A DNA stretch of 64,000 bases. Origin: Helicoverpa zea. Taxonomy: Eukaryota > Arthropoda > Insecta > Lepidoptera > Noctuidae. Where the stretch lies: contig NC_061453.1 of the NCBI RefSeq assembly GCF_022581195.2, forward strand, positions 12,108,001 to 12,172,000, in the 5' to 3' direction. Made by a program: the position numbers and the translations under genes. The notes under the pieces are model-generated. The model did no database searches. It was not told where the DNA came from and worked only from the letters and a program-made list of their open reading frames with translations. Positions 45,801 through 55,900 of this stretch are shown here, piece by piece (position 1 is the first letter of the stretch; each line of letters opens with the position of its first letter).

Positions 45801-48800
45801 AAGTGTTGGTGTTCCTGTTCCCCGCTGGCCTGTACTTCTGCTTCAGCAAGTTGACTGACGCCAACATATTCATTATCTTGTATGGTGTGCTGAGTATTTA
45901 TTTTGCGGTTAGTATCTATTTGTCGAGAGTATTTAATTGTTTTTGCTGGTAAAGGAAATATTGGACATTTCAAATTATAGTGAAGGGCTATTACTCGTAT
46001 ATCGTGAACTAGACTAGACTTTATCCCGTTTTTACGTAAGCATCATCCGTAAGTTGTAAGAAGTTCTATGAAATTACGAAAAGCGTCTTACTAAGAGGTT
46101 GGACATTTGTAAAATCGTAACTTTAAGTTTAAAACGTGAGCAAAAATTACGAGTGTAAGGCCGGCCTTGATTACTAAAACGTTGGTCAAAGAAGTTTTCA
46201 GTGTCCAAAAAAATGAACTAAAATCTCTTTGATCCATTGTAATTTTAATATTAATATTATATTTTTTGACAAACTTTATAATAGTCTGATCACAAAACAT
46301 GATGACAAAGAAACCTTGAACGCGTCGAGTCAACGTCGAGTGCGAATTCCGTAGACTCCGCCCCATGATCTTTACACTTTGATCGCTGATTACCTCCCCC
46401 CTCCCCACTAGTCAGTCCCTTCATCACCAGCATATCTTGACCTTCTTGGTGACCGTTCCAGGGTGTGATGGTCCGTTTAATGCTGGTGTTGGCTCCAGTA
46501 ATGTGCATTGTGTCCGGAGTAGCTGCCTCCAGTCTTCTGAGTTTACATGTCAAGGATATTGAGCCGAAGGTCGAGAAACACGAGAAGAAGAAGAAGCATG
46601 AGAATAATTTGGTGTTTAGGTCTGAGGTATGTATTAACTAGATTTTTTAAATAAAGGTGACAGGAAGGTTAAAAAATATTGGTTTTGAGTAAAATATTGT
46701 AATTAACGTGTGATTTTTTGGTTAGGCGTTTTGTAAATACATAACGCTTTTTTTTGTGCATTTATTTACGTTTATTTAGTCTTTTCGAATGGGTAAGTCA
46801 AAGTCAAAATCATTTATTAAAATAGGCTAATACGATTAGCACTTTTTAACGTCAAGATTTTACAAGAATGACAGCACCCCCAAAACGCCCCCCTTTCACC
46901 CCTTCCTAGTGTTATGGCTGGAAAGAAGAAGCGGTGAAGAACAAACTTCCCGGCAACACAGCTGTCTATACAATTTAATTATTATTAATTTATTTTACAA
47001 TTATACAATTCAATTTTATCAATTATTAATTTAAAACACTGAAAAATACAAAATAAAATAAAGCACTTTTGTTCCACTTCAGAGCTGCCATCTGCGTTTA
47101 TCTGTGAAATAATCATTAACATTATAATATGCCTTTTTAACAAGAATTTCTTTGATTTTGTTTTTAAAAGAACTGTCCGTTAATTCCAACAGATGAACTG
47201 GAATTCTGTTATAAATGCGTACACAAAGCCCCACAAATGAACCGTGCACCTTATGTAGACGATAATTAGGTGCGGTTAACTTATGTTTATTTCTAGTATT
47301 AAAATGATGTACGTCGCTGTTTTTACTATATGAATCTAGGTTTTGCCTTACGTATATTATATTGATATGATATGGTAAGACGAATGAACTGATTATGCAA
47401 TTCTAAAGTCGTCCAGATAATCACTAAACAATTTCATTTTTTGTTTTTTTCGTTCCCTAACTAAAATAACGATTTAATCACACTTTTTTTTTTTAGTTTA
47501 CGTATGGAACTTATCTTTATTTCAACTACATAAGCAGAAGACTACATGTATACTTACTTATTTTCCTACATATTCGCAGGTCGGTTTCCTGTTCGTGACA
47601 GTGCTCGGCTGTTTGCTGGTATCGTACGTGTTCCACTGCACGTGGGTGACGTCAGAGGCGTACTCGTCGCCGAGCATCGTGCTGTCGGCGCGGGCGCATG
47701 ACGGCGCCAGGATCATCTTCGACGACTTCCGCGAGGCTTACACCTGGCTCAAGATGAATACTCCTGAGGTTCGTAGCATTTTTGGTTTAATATTCCTAGG
47801 TGGGCTTCCTATTCGTCACTGTGTTGGGTTTGTAGTTCGTCACTATGCTGGGTTTCCTATTCGTCACTTTCCCCCCTGAAATAACCGCAACTTCCCTTAA
47901 ATTGGGTAAATTTAAAAAAGTTAAGTATTGTCTGTATGAGAATGATGTGAATGTCTACTGATATTTTTGAAGGATGAATGTTTCGTTCTGCCGCCTGCTT
48001 TTGCACTCTATAAGAGGAATAAATATTTAGAAAAAAATAACTATGTTTCCACTAAGCTACCTGATTCAATCCATTCATTGATATCCAGGTTTAGAAATAT
48101 CTGATTATCTTATTAAATTGCAGCCCTAGTGCCCATTTTGAATGAACCATTAAATCAAAATTAAGTAAAAAAAAACACAGCCTGTATAACTTACTTTCAA
48201 CTTACTATAGAATTGCAATAACAGCAAAAATACCTCTACACGTAAAATTCTAATTTGTTCCAGGACTCAAAAGTAATGTCATGGTGGGATTACGGGTACC
48301 AGATAACGGCCATGGCGAACAGAACGGTCATAGTGGACAATAATACGTGGAACAACACGCACATCTCCCGCGTGGGCCAGGCCATGGCCTCGACCGAGGA
48401 CAAGGCCTATGAGATCATGCGGGAGTTGGATGTCGACTATGTGCTGGTTATATTTGGAGGCCTTGTTGGATACTCTTCTGATGGTAAGATATACAAAATG
48501 TTATTAAATTCATTTCCTAAAGGTTTGATGATAAATCAATTCTATATCAGTATTCAGTATTATAAATATTTGTTTCTTTGCTTGTTTGACTACATGGAGA
48601 GCTCTATAAAGGCTTCGAAATTACATGCACCAATTTGAAAAAATATTTCACTGTTGAGTAGCTGCACTATCCCCGAGTAACATAGGTTGTATTTCATCCG
48701 GCTATGAGAAGTAGTTTATACAGGAAGCTGGCGAAACCGCAGGAAACAGCTAGTATTTAAAATGATGGCCCTATACTGACGATACAAAATTGATAAAAAC

Positions 48801-49548
48801 ACCTCTAAAACCACAAAAAAACTTGTATTCCAGACATCAACAAGTTCCTATGGATGGTCCGCATCGGCGGCAGCACGGAGCGGGGCCGGCACATCCGCGA
48901 GGCGGACTACTACACCGGCGCCGGCGAGTTCCGCGTCGACGCCGACGGCTCCAGCACGCTGCTCAACTGCCTCATGTACAAGATGAGCTACTACAAGTTC
49001 GGACTCGTCTATACTGAAGGAGGTATGTACAAATAACTTGCTAAAATTATCATTACTAAATTATTATTTATTGGAAACTCATAGTTACAAAATGACAACT
49101 CTGAACAGAAAATGAAAAGTACACAGCAACTATAGGTGTCAACATGAGGTGGTCATGTTACAAATCAAAATTTTTGTATGGATTTTATATTTGCAGTCAA
49201 GTCATTTAACATGAGTTGTACTAACATTGTTGGTACAATTTTAGCCGTTAAAGACCTAGTTGTACCAATCAACTACATATGTACCCAAACAATAACCTGT
49301 ATACTTGCAGCCCATGGTAAAAATCGACGATTAGACAACTGAAAATAGTTCGGTTATCGTTACACTTTGAGTTTAATAAATTAATCAACTTTTTATTTCT
49401 AGGTCGACCACCCGGCTTCGACCGCGTCCGAGGCGCCGAAATCGGCAACAAAGACTTCAATTTAGACGTACTTGAGGAAGCCTACACCACAGAGCACTGG
49501 CTAGTTCGCATCTACAAGGTGAAGCCGCTGCCCAACCGCGGCGTTTGA
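39894..49548 (+). CDS. Stt3A: Oligosaccharyltransferase catalytic subunit STT3A, complete
   Basis: Transfers the lipid-linked glycan to Asn in N-x-S/T sequons of nascent proteins in the ER membrane. Exons 39894-39996, 40422-40589, 41782-41942, 42358-42555, 44012-44203, 44598-44751, 45335-45412, 45747-45907, 46462-46626, 47580-47768, 48264-48483, 48834-49022 and 49403-49548 join to 707 residues, close to the usual STT3A length. The N-terminus is short, unlike STT3B. Conserved features: ESVIHEFDPYFNYR (catalytic Asp near 54), SRSVAGSYDNE (near 164-174), SVSEHQP (the SSE-type loop near 353-359), WWDYGYQI (about 530-537), then NNTWNNTHISR and INKFLWMVRIGG. A hydrophobic helix array precedes the lumenal C-terminal domain. 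The donor of exon 10 (GTTCGT) is weak. An alternative sixth exon is listed separately. Confidence 0.95.
40726..41290 (+). mobile_element. (GTCY)n-bearing MITE, copy 1
   Basis: Starts with AGGGTTCCGTAGCCAAAATG and ends near CACTTGGCCGG followed by a T run. GGGTTCCGT at the start is mirrored by ACGGAACCC at 41244-41252. Near the start is a tetranucleotide run of GTCC/GTCT units at about 40780-40812. It is inverted and nearly identical to 58191-58742. I recall lepidopteran MITEs with hitch-hiking (GTCY)n microsatellites of this sort. It lies in the second STT3A intron. Confidence 0.85.
44793..44946 (+). other. Duplicate of STT3A exon 6, possible mutually exclusive exon
   Basis: A second copy of exon 6 begins 41 bp after the first one ends. 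It has exactly the same length (154 bp), an AG before it (44791-44792) and GTAAGT after it, and an open frame in the same phase. The first four residues read ASDT where exon 6 has ALGT, and the remainder differs at few positions (for example AFTQ to ASTQ, KALL to KVLL, VALTL to VAHTL). Exon 6 ends in phase 1 and this copy begins in phase 0, so using both shifts the frame, while using either one alone keeps it. The polypyrimidine tract ahead of the copy is poor and the spacer is very short, which argues for rare or no use. Confidence 0.8.
46797..47362 (-). mobile_element. 5'-truncated copy of the LINE 3' end
   Basis: Reverse complement of the 3' part of the LINE at about 20620-21180, covering the end of ORF2 (residues from ANIIYVRQNLDSY to the stop) and the 3' untranslated region. 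It starts at the tail with TCAAAGTCAAAATCATTTAT. Similarity stops near 47362. It lies in the STT3A intron between exons 9 and 10. A 5' truncation is normal for target-primed insertion. Confidence 0.9.
48666..48755 (+). repeat. Degenerate interspersed repeat in STT3A intron
   Basis: Shares the block order CACTATCCCCGAGTAACATA, TATTTCATCCGGC, GAAACCGCAGGAAACAGCTA with 2964-3060. Confidence 0.6.
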
Positions 49549-50066
49549 AGTCCGGAAGTCGCCGGCCACACCGGTAAATATCTATCAAGTTTATATTGGT
49601 ACAGAAAGCTGTATTTCCATAAAATCGTGGACCATTTGCAACAGTGATTCTTGCAACGAATGTACGTACTGTTTAATATCAAGTTTGATCGCTATTCAGT
49701 GATATTACAAGTCTTAATTCAAGGAATGTGTGAGGCATTGTCCCTAAATGACTGCAGTGTTCTTGTGAATATTATGAGCATAAGGTCTTAGCAGTTAATA
49801 ATATGAGCACATAAAAATATTCTACTTTAGAATTGTGAATATTATATTACCAGTTTCAGCATTTGTAACTATGACAGGGATGCTCAACCATAGGTTTAAT
49901 TAGTAAGCTTCTTAGATTAAGCGCCCCTGGACTTACTTAATCTGAATTAAAAATATAGTACCTACCCACATTCTTGTACATATAAAACTGTTCCCTTTTA
50001 CCTGCAAGTAAATGTGGCAATATAAACTTTAGTAATATTTACTGGTACAGCCTGCTATGAAACACA

Positions 50067-50072
50067 AATAAA
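50067..50072 (+). terminator. Polyadenylation signal of STT3A
   Basis: AATAAA 519 bp after the stop codon. The stretch 49549-50066 is AT-rich, holds no gene, and reads as the 3' untranslated region. Confidence 0.5.
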
Positions 50073-50206
50073 TGTAAAAATAAGAAAAAGTGATAAATTA
50101 ATTGGAAAATATTTATATCTATATGCTAAAAGACAAGTTGGCCCTTTTTACATTGACTTAGAGCGCGTAACAACGACACGCTGAAGACACAATTGTGGCA
50201 GTTAAA

Positions 50207-50445
50207 TTATAACAACATTTCACATTTAATACGAGTTTCATCCTCGCTGTAACTGCTGATATCACCCAGATAATGGGTTACAGTTACACACATCGGTCGA
50301 CGCCCACCACAGGCCGCGGCCTGTGGGTGACAGTCAAGGGAAGTCTGTCTTCCGTACAGAATCAGGCCTCGAGTCGGTGGCGTAGTGTTGCCCGCGCCTC
50401 TCAGTGGAGTTGACTGCGGGCTTTCTAACATCTGGAGGGGACAAA
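50207..50445 (-). other. Possible minus-strand exon, product unknown
   Basis: A GC-richer frame of about 80 codons follows a plausible acceptor (CCCCTCCAG on the minus strand near 50434) and ends in a stop at 50207. It contains YGRQTSLDCHPQAAACGGRR and YLGDISSYSEDE. I do not recognise it. It sits just inside the outer left inverted repeat, so it may be a transposon exon rather than a host exon. Composition differs from its AT-rich surroundings, which is the main reason to list it. Confidence 0.3.
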
Positions 50446-50883
50446 AGCGCAATATAATTTTTGTGTTATCACGTGATTCAAAAATTATTTACAGCCAACT
50501 TGTATAATTCATTTGTATTCTGTCTGTTACAATGTCCTGTTAAAAAAGTCACAAGCTAAATATAAGCGTTTACCTATTCTCTGCATACAATAGGCATGAT
50601 GACAGTAATCAAAAATCATTAAAATAATATATTTATTAAATTAAACTTGAAGCTTGGAATATAAAACGCGCATTGTTTTCTTTATTAATAATGTGATTAA
50701 TATGTATTTTTATAAAATAAAATTACGAAATAAGGCAATCCGCCATGATATCTTGAACACCAATCAGAGCTCGTGACGTCATCTCTGAAAACAACTCGCG
50801 CGAAAGCGCGCGAACGTCACATTTCGTTATTGTGAACTTCCACTGCGATCTTTGTTTTTAATTAATTATTTATAACACGAGTT

Positions 50884-51011
50884 ATGGAGCCCGGATTTAT
50901 CAAGGCAAACAGCGCTAATTTGCCTAGAATGGATATCATAATGCTGGGAGAGTTTTTGGCATCAAATAAAGATTTTTGTTCAGCTGAATTTAGAAATGTT
51001 AAAACTTCCAT
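50884..51011 (+). pseudogene. First exon of a YqaJ-type transposon protein
   Basis: ATG at 50884 opens a 43-codon frame (MEPGFIKANSANLPRMDI, then FLASNKDFCSAEFRNVKTS) that ends at a strong donor, ATGTAAGTATA. The pattern of a short leader, MLGEFL and SAEFRNVKTS is what I recall from the start of insect proteins with SWIM and YqaJ domains. No downstream exons follow, so it cannot make a nuclease. The identification rests on recall of a short stretch. Confidence 0.5.
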
Positions 51012-51103
51012 GTAAGTATACTAGTTTAATTAAAAAAACTTCCATTTAAGTGTATTAGTTTAATTAAAAAAACTTCTATGTTAGAATATTAGTTTAATTA
51101 AAA
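51001..51103. repeat. 34-bp tandem repeat, three copies
   Basis: AAACTTCCATGTAAGTATAC plus TAGTTTAATTAAAA repeats with a 34-bp period. The first unit contains the splice donor of the preceding exon, and the later units carry decayed versions of it. Confidence 0.8.
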
Positions 51104-51266
51104 ACAATTTTAGTTATAAATAATTCCTTAAATAAACACATACATATAAATACATGATATGAATAAAATGCGTAATATAACAGCAATGAGAGATGAAACC
51201 TAACCTCGAAATAGTTATTTACATTATAAACTATGCTAGAATCTAGAGAACTATGTAATAACTTAC

Positions 51267-51459
51267 ATCAAAGTGATCTTCACAAAAATAAAGTTGTACC
51301 CTGGGCAATATTGCTTTTGAATCTCGCCTTGCAAGTTTAAGCCACTTGTTTCGTATTTTTTTATTGTGAGGAACGTACACAAATAACTTATCAGGAGTTG
51401 TTTTGAGATGTGTTCTTACACTGGGGGACCCCACAACACCTATGCACTTTCGAATTCAT
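51267..51459 (-). pseudogene. Frameshifted THAP-domain exon
   Basis: Read on the minus strand, ATG at 51459 starts MNSKVHRCCGVPQCKN, the first half of a THAP zinc finger. The frame then breaks near 51390, and the continuation DKLFVYVPHNKKIRNKWLKL and YFCEDHFD appears in another frame. Together they show the C2-CH layout of THAP: paired Cys, P-x-x-x-x-R-x-x-W, then C-x-x-H. A donor GTAAGT follows HFD at 51267. The single-base break makes it a decayed transposase first exon. I describe it as found and do not join it. Confidence 0.75.
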
Positions 51460-51921
51460 ATTTAATAACACAAAAAACTTAATTATTGCACGAGCGTTGT
51501 TTACTTGCGTCTTGTAATTTCAGTCGTGACGTCACAAGTGACGACATGACACTGACAAGCGTTTTCGCGCCGGATTCAAAGTGGACAGAGAAAAATGCAA
51601 TTATTTGATAAAAAAACTTCGCATTTTCTTAAAATTAATAATTTTTCATATAAAATAGACGTATACCTACATCATACAAAGGAATTTAAAAATTTGTCAT
51701 CATGCCTATTGTGTCTTCAGCGTGTTCTCGTTAGACTTAACAACGTTTTTATAATTTTATAATAAGCGTGAAGGGAATGCAAGAGAAAATGAAAGAAATG
51801 TGTGTCAGCCACACTATTACCTGTTACGAGTGCAATCTTGTATGGATGTTAACGTTTTACTAATAAGTGTTTCTTCTCACTGGACTATTTACAAAGCTAT
51901 AAAATGATCCATTATTCTTAA

Positions 51922-51985
51922 GCGGAAGACATATTGCACCAAACCCAAATAACATTGGAAACAGGTCAGGAGGAAGAAGATTCTT
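51922..51985 (+). mobile_element. RTE LINE 3' end relic
   Basis: GGAAGACATATTGCACCAAA to AACAGGTCAGGAGGAAGAAG matches the last 60 bp of the RTE tail at 13864-14047 with several differences. Confidence 0.55.
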
Positions 51986-52984
51986 AATATGATTATTTTC
52001 TTTAAATAACTATATTAGTAATGGAAAACATGATGGATTTATTTTGAAAATTCTTTTCTATTTGATGGAATTATTTCTTATCAATAAAATTGTAATTACT
52101 AAACTATATGCTTTTATTTCGATCAAGCCTCTCTTACATGAACCTACTATAAGTTATAGTAAGCCAAGGAAGTGTCGTTCACCTCTTATATTTCCTACTT
52201 CATAAGGCTGAAAATTATGTATATAAATAGCTCTCAAGTTACATTTATTTTTGAAGTAATGTTACTATTTTGAAGACTCGATTACGAAAGTTCGAAATAA
52301 TTCTGATAAATAGCACTTTTTATTTTGTAGAATATAGGCAATATTGCGCACTTTCGTAATAGTTTTAGCAGACTTATAGCATGTAAAATACCAGTTTATT
52401 ACTTGTCTAGCTTAAGTTACGTTTTTCATATGAACTACCGATCATTGTGTAAACAGACTGCAGACTGAATTCTGTTTATCGCATAGTTTCCAAATGTATC
52501 TAAAAGTAATTATTATAGAGTAGATGTATGTTAAATAGTGGCTAATTCACTTTGTATATCTACCTCTATTTTATGTCTAGATTACGGACAACGCACAAAT
52601 AGTCATCTGTCACAATATTGTAGTTTAAAATTCACTTGCCTGATCTATATTTGACTCGGAAACTAAATTGAATTATGATGTAAAGGAAATGTTGTATAAA
52701 TTCTTTTTTTATTTTTATTTGAAATAAAGTTTATTGATAAAATATGTGTTTTATTTATACTTTCATATTTACTACAGCAATTATGTATTTTGGTAATGCT
52801 AAGCCCGCAGGCTAACTTGATGCAGAAAATAATGAGAGCTTTATAGCACAATTATAAATTTGCTACTGGGGCGCTAGTGTAGACAGTTACACATTACGAA
52901 AAAAAATACACATAAAATTAAAAGACAACATTATTATTAATTAAACATAAATTGGGCCTTATATACAAGAGAAAATAGTAACGA
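51986..52984. other. Region between the ISL2EU-like element and CENP-O
   Basis: AT-rich with no gene seen. TTTATT at 52730-52735 reads AATAAA on the minus strand, about 250 bp past the CENP-O stop, and is a candidate polyadenylation signal. Confidence 0.4.
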
Positions 52985-55900
52985 TCACGCAACGTCTCCA
53001 TCATCACTATGCTCTGAGCAGTCTTCAGGCAGAAACGTGTCGTCGTTGTTGTAGTCGCGTCGCGCGGGACGGACCCGGCGCCGACGCGGCTGCTGCACCG
53101 GACCGCTGCCCACCTGATGATGTATAGTGAACTTAGTAGGTGAGGTAAGTTATACGAAAAGACGTACTACATCCCGCATCCGGTTAAAAAGTAGTATATA
53201 TCCGGGGTCCGATTCTCCTAATTTTACTTAAGCAACATACGATTCACATTCGACTGCGATCCAATCCCGACTCGATTACGATTGAAGCGTATGTGGCATT
53301 CCGCTATTTTTTCTTTGAAATAAACGTTTTTATCCTTTTCTGTCATTCATAATGAATCATTCTGTCTGCAAATGATTTACGATTGCAATATGATTATAGA
53401 GCAAACTACCGTATATACCAAAATCACCAAAATAGCAGACCAATCGCACACCAATCAAATGTCAATCGAATACGATTGGTCTTTTATTAGTAGCAGAATG
53501 CCCGATATGGTTAAAACTGCTATTGCGATCATATTGCGATTTGTTTTCTATTCGATTTTGACATTATTAACTTAGGAGAATCGGGCCCCCGTTCTCAGAT
53601 CTAGAGACTTCAAAGTAATTTAAGGGCCTATGCACACCACGTTTTTTAAACGCGCCGTCGACGCGCGTTTGTAGCGATACAGACGCGATACGCACGCAAG
53701 ACAGACGCAGCCTGTAGACCTTTGCACACCTGTATACATACAGACGCGCCGGTGACGCGCGTTTGCATCGATACAAAGGACAACAAACCGCTCTGCAGGA
53801 TAAAAACGCGCCGGCGCACAGTGGATCCATTTTGAAAATTAGTGGACATAGGCAACAAAGTTCCAATATCGATTTGAATTTTTTTTATGTGATTCTTCAT
53901 GATATTCCAAACAACTTTTACTCTTGTGAAATTTCTTCTAAAGTTGATAGTTTGTCTGAAAAAAAAATTAATTAGATTTTTTTGTATGGAGCGAATCACG
54001 TTTATTTTTTTTTCTTCAATTGTACGAATATGTTAGGTCTATGGCGTGAGTATATGATACCTAGGGTCATTCTCTATCCACAAAAAAATATACCAGCGCC
54101 GGCCATCTGCAGCCGCGCGAGTTCGGTAAAAAAATAATATTTTCTATGAAATTTTTTGCCTTTTAAAATCAATTCAAAGTATATTTTTTGACACACTTGG
54201 CTGTTTTCACCTTCTTCTTAGTTAAATGTATAGTTTTTATAGCACATAGGTAATCACAACTAGTAATTCTGGCAAAGGTTTAGTTATTACTGCATGTTAT
54301 CGGTGACACCTGCATTGTGATTGACGACTCATTTGTTTATGCGCTCGTCTAAGTGCATAACAAACGAGTCACCGAATTTTCGAAAAAAAAAATTCGAAGA
54401 GCTAAGTACTTCCATCTCGAGAGCGCAAGTGATGTATAAAGAGCTAAGCACTTATCTTCAGAAACAGTACTTAGGCTCTGCTTTTCGAATAGTCGCTCGT
54501 GTACTTTGGATGGATAGCGTTTCTAGATTACTGGAAAGGTACTACTTTTGCCAGATTCGTTTTGCCGTTGTCTTTCGATTTTGTTAAGTTCCAATGCTGC
54601 AACTCTTCCTTAGAATTTTCTTCTACTATGGAAGTGGAACGTCTTTCTTTTGCTTATTACTTGAGTCGTCGAGCGGTTTTCTGTGCTCCTTTTCTGTAGA
54701 ATGTAGGTGTTACCGCTTCCGTAGTACATACTGCAAGATTAGGAACATGGGAATTCATATCCACTGGCTCAGATAAGGATGAAGATGTTATCGGTGGCAC
54801 CTGCATTGTGATTGACGACTCATTTGTTTGTGCGCTCGTCTAAGCGTAAATGTACTAATGAGTCATCGAAAAATGCTCGTCTCTGATTGGCTGAATAATT
54901 TTCAGTCATGTATATGTTCACTACTTGAGTTATTAACACTGAATGTAAATACAAAGACATTCATTAAGTATCTTTAGTTTCGCTCTTGTCGCTTATTTGT
55001 GAACACAGTGAAAAACTTTTATTTTTATATTTACGTTCGAAATACGGCTGAATTCTGTACCAACCTAGATCTTTTTCTGAAATTAAGAAGTGGTGGTGAC
55101 TTGAAAAGTTATGTTTCTATATGAAAAGTATAATTTCTGTTTTGAATACCACAGTTTCTGAAGAAGACAAAAACCTAATCAAGGAGTTCTGTCGGCTTTT
55201 TTGTGCAAGTCTAAATAAAAAGTGGATCGAGTCAAGTAGAAGTTAAAAAACTTTTATGAATCGTGTAAATAATCGCAAGTGGTTGGAAAAAAACATCAAC
55301 TGGCCTGTTTGTGACAGTGTTGACCTGAGAAGTGAGTTGGGCTTTTCGGACGCAGCCTTATCTGAGCCAGTGGATATGAATTCCCATGTTCCTAATCTTG
55401 CAGTATGTACTACGGAAGCGGTAACACCTACATTCTACAGAAAAGGAGCACAGAAAACCGCTCGAAGACTCAAGTAATAAGCAAAAGAAAGACGTTCCAC
55501 TTCCATAGTAGAAGAAAATTCCAAGGAAGAGTTGCAGCACTGGAACTTAACAAAATCGAAAGACAACGGCAAAACGAATCTGGCAAAAGTAGTACCTTTC
55601 CAGTAATCTAGAAACGCTATCCATCCAAAGTACACGAGCGACTATTCGAAAAGCAGAGCCTAAGTACTGTCTCTGAAGATAAGTGCTTAGCTCTTTATAT
55701 ATCACTTGCGCTCTCGAGATGGAAGTACTTAGCTCTTCGATTTTTTTTTTTTCGAAAATTCGGTGACTCGTTTGTTATGCACTTAGACGAGCGCATAAAC
55801 AAATGAGTCGTCAATCACAATGCAGGTGTCACCGATAACATGCAATAATAACTAAACCTTTGCCAGAATTACTAGTTGTGATTACCTATGTGCTATAAAA

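Larger units (their letters stand above)
50176..51725. mobile_element. Deleted ISL2EU-like DNA transposon (YqaJ-protein and THAP exons)
   Basis: Two sets of perfect 18-bp inverted repeats frame this region: ACACGCTGAAGACACAAT at 50176-50193 with 51708-51725, and ACAATAGGCATGATGACA at 50587-50604 with 51695-51712. Between the inner pair, one end carries a plus-strand first exon like those of YqaJ-type transposon proteins and the other carries a minus-strand THAP exon. I recall the ISL2EU/PHIS group as encoding both a THAP transposase and a YqaJ nuclease. Only first exons remain, so the middle appears deleted. The minus frame 50207-50452 lies between outer and inner left repeats and is unexplained. 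Confidence 0.55.

Noticed and set aside
54499..55635. Identical 66-residue frames on opposite strands as a gene pair
   Set aside because: They are the two arms of a foldback transposon, read on the strand opposite to the likely coding remnant.
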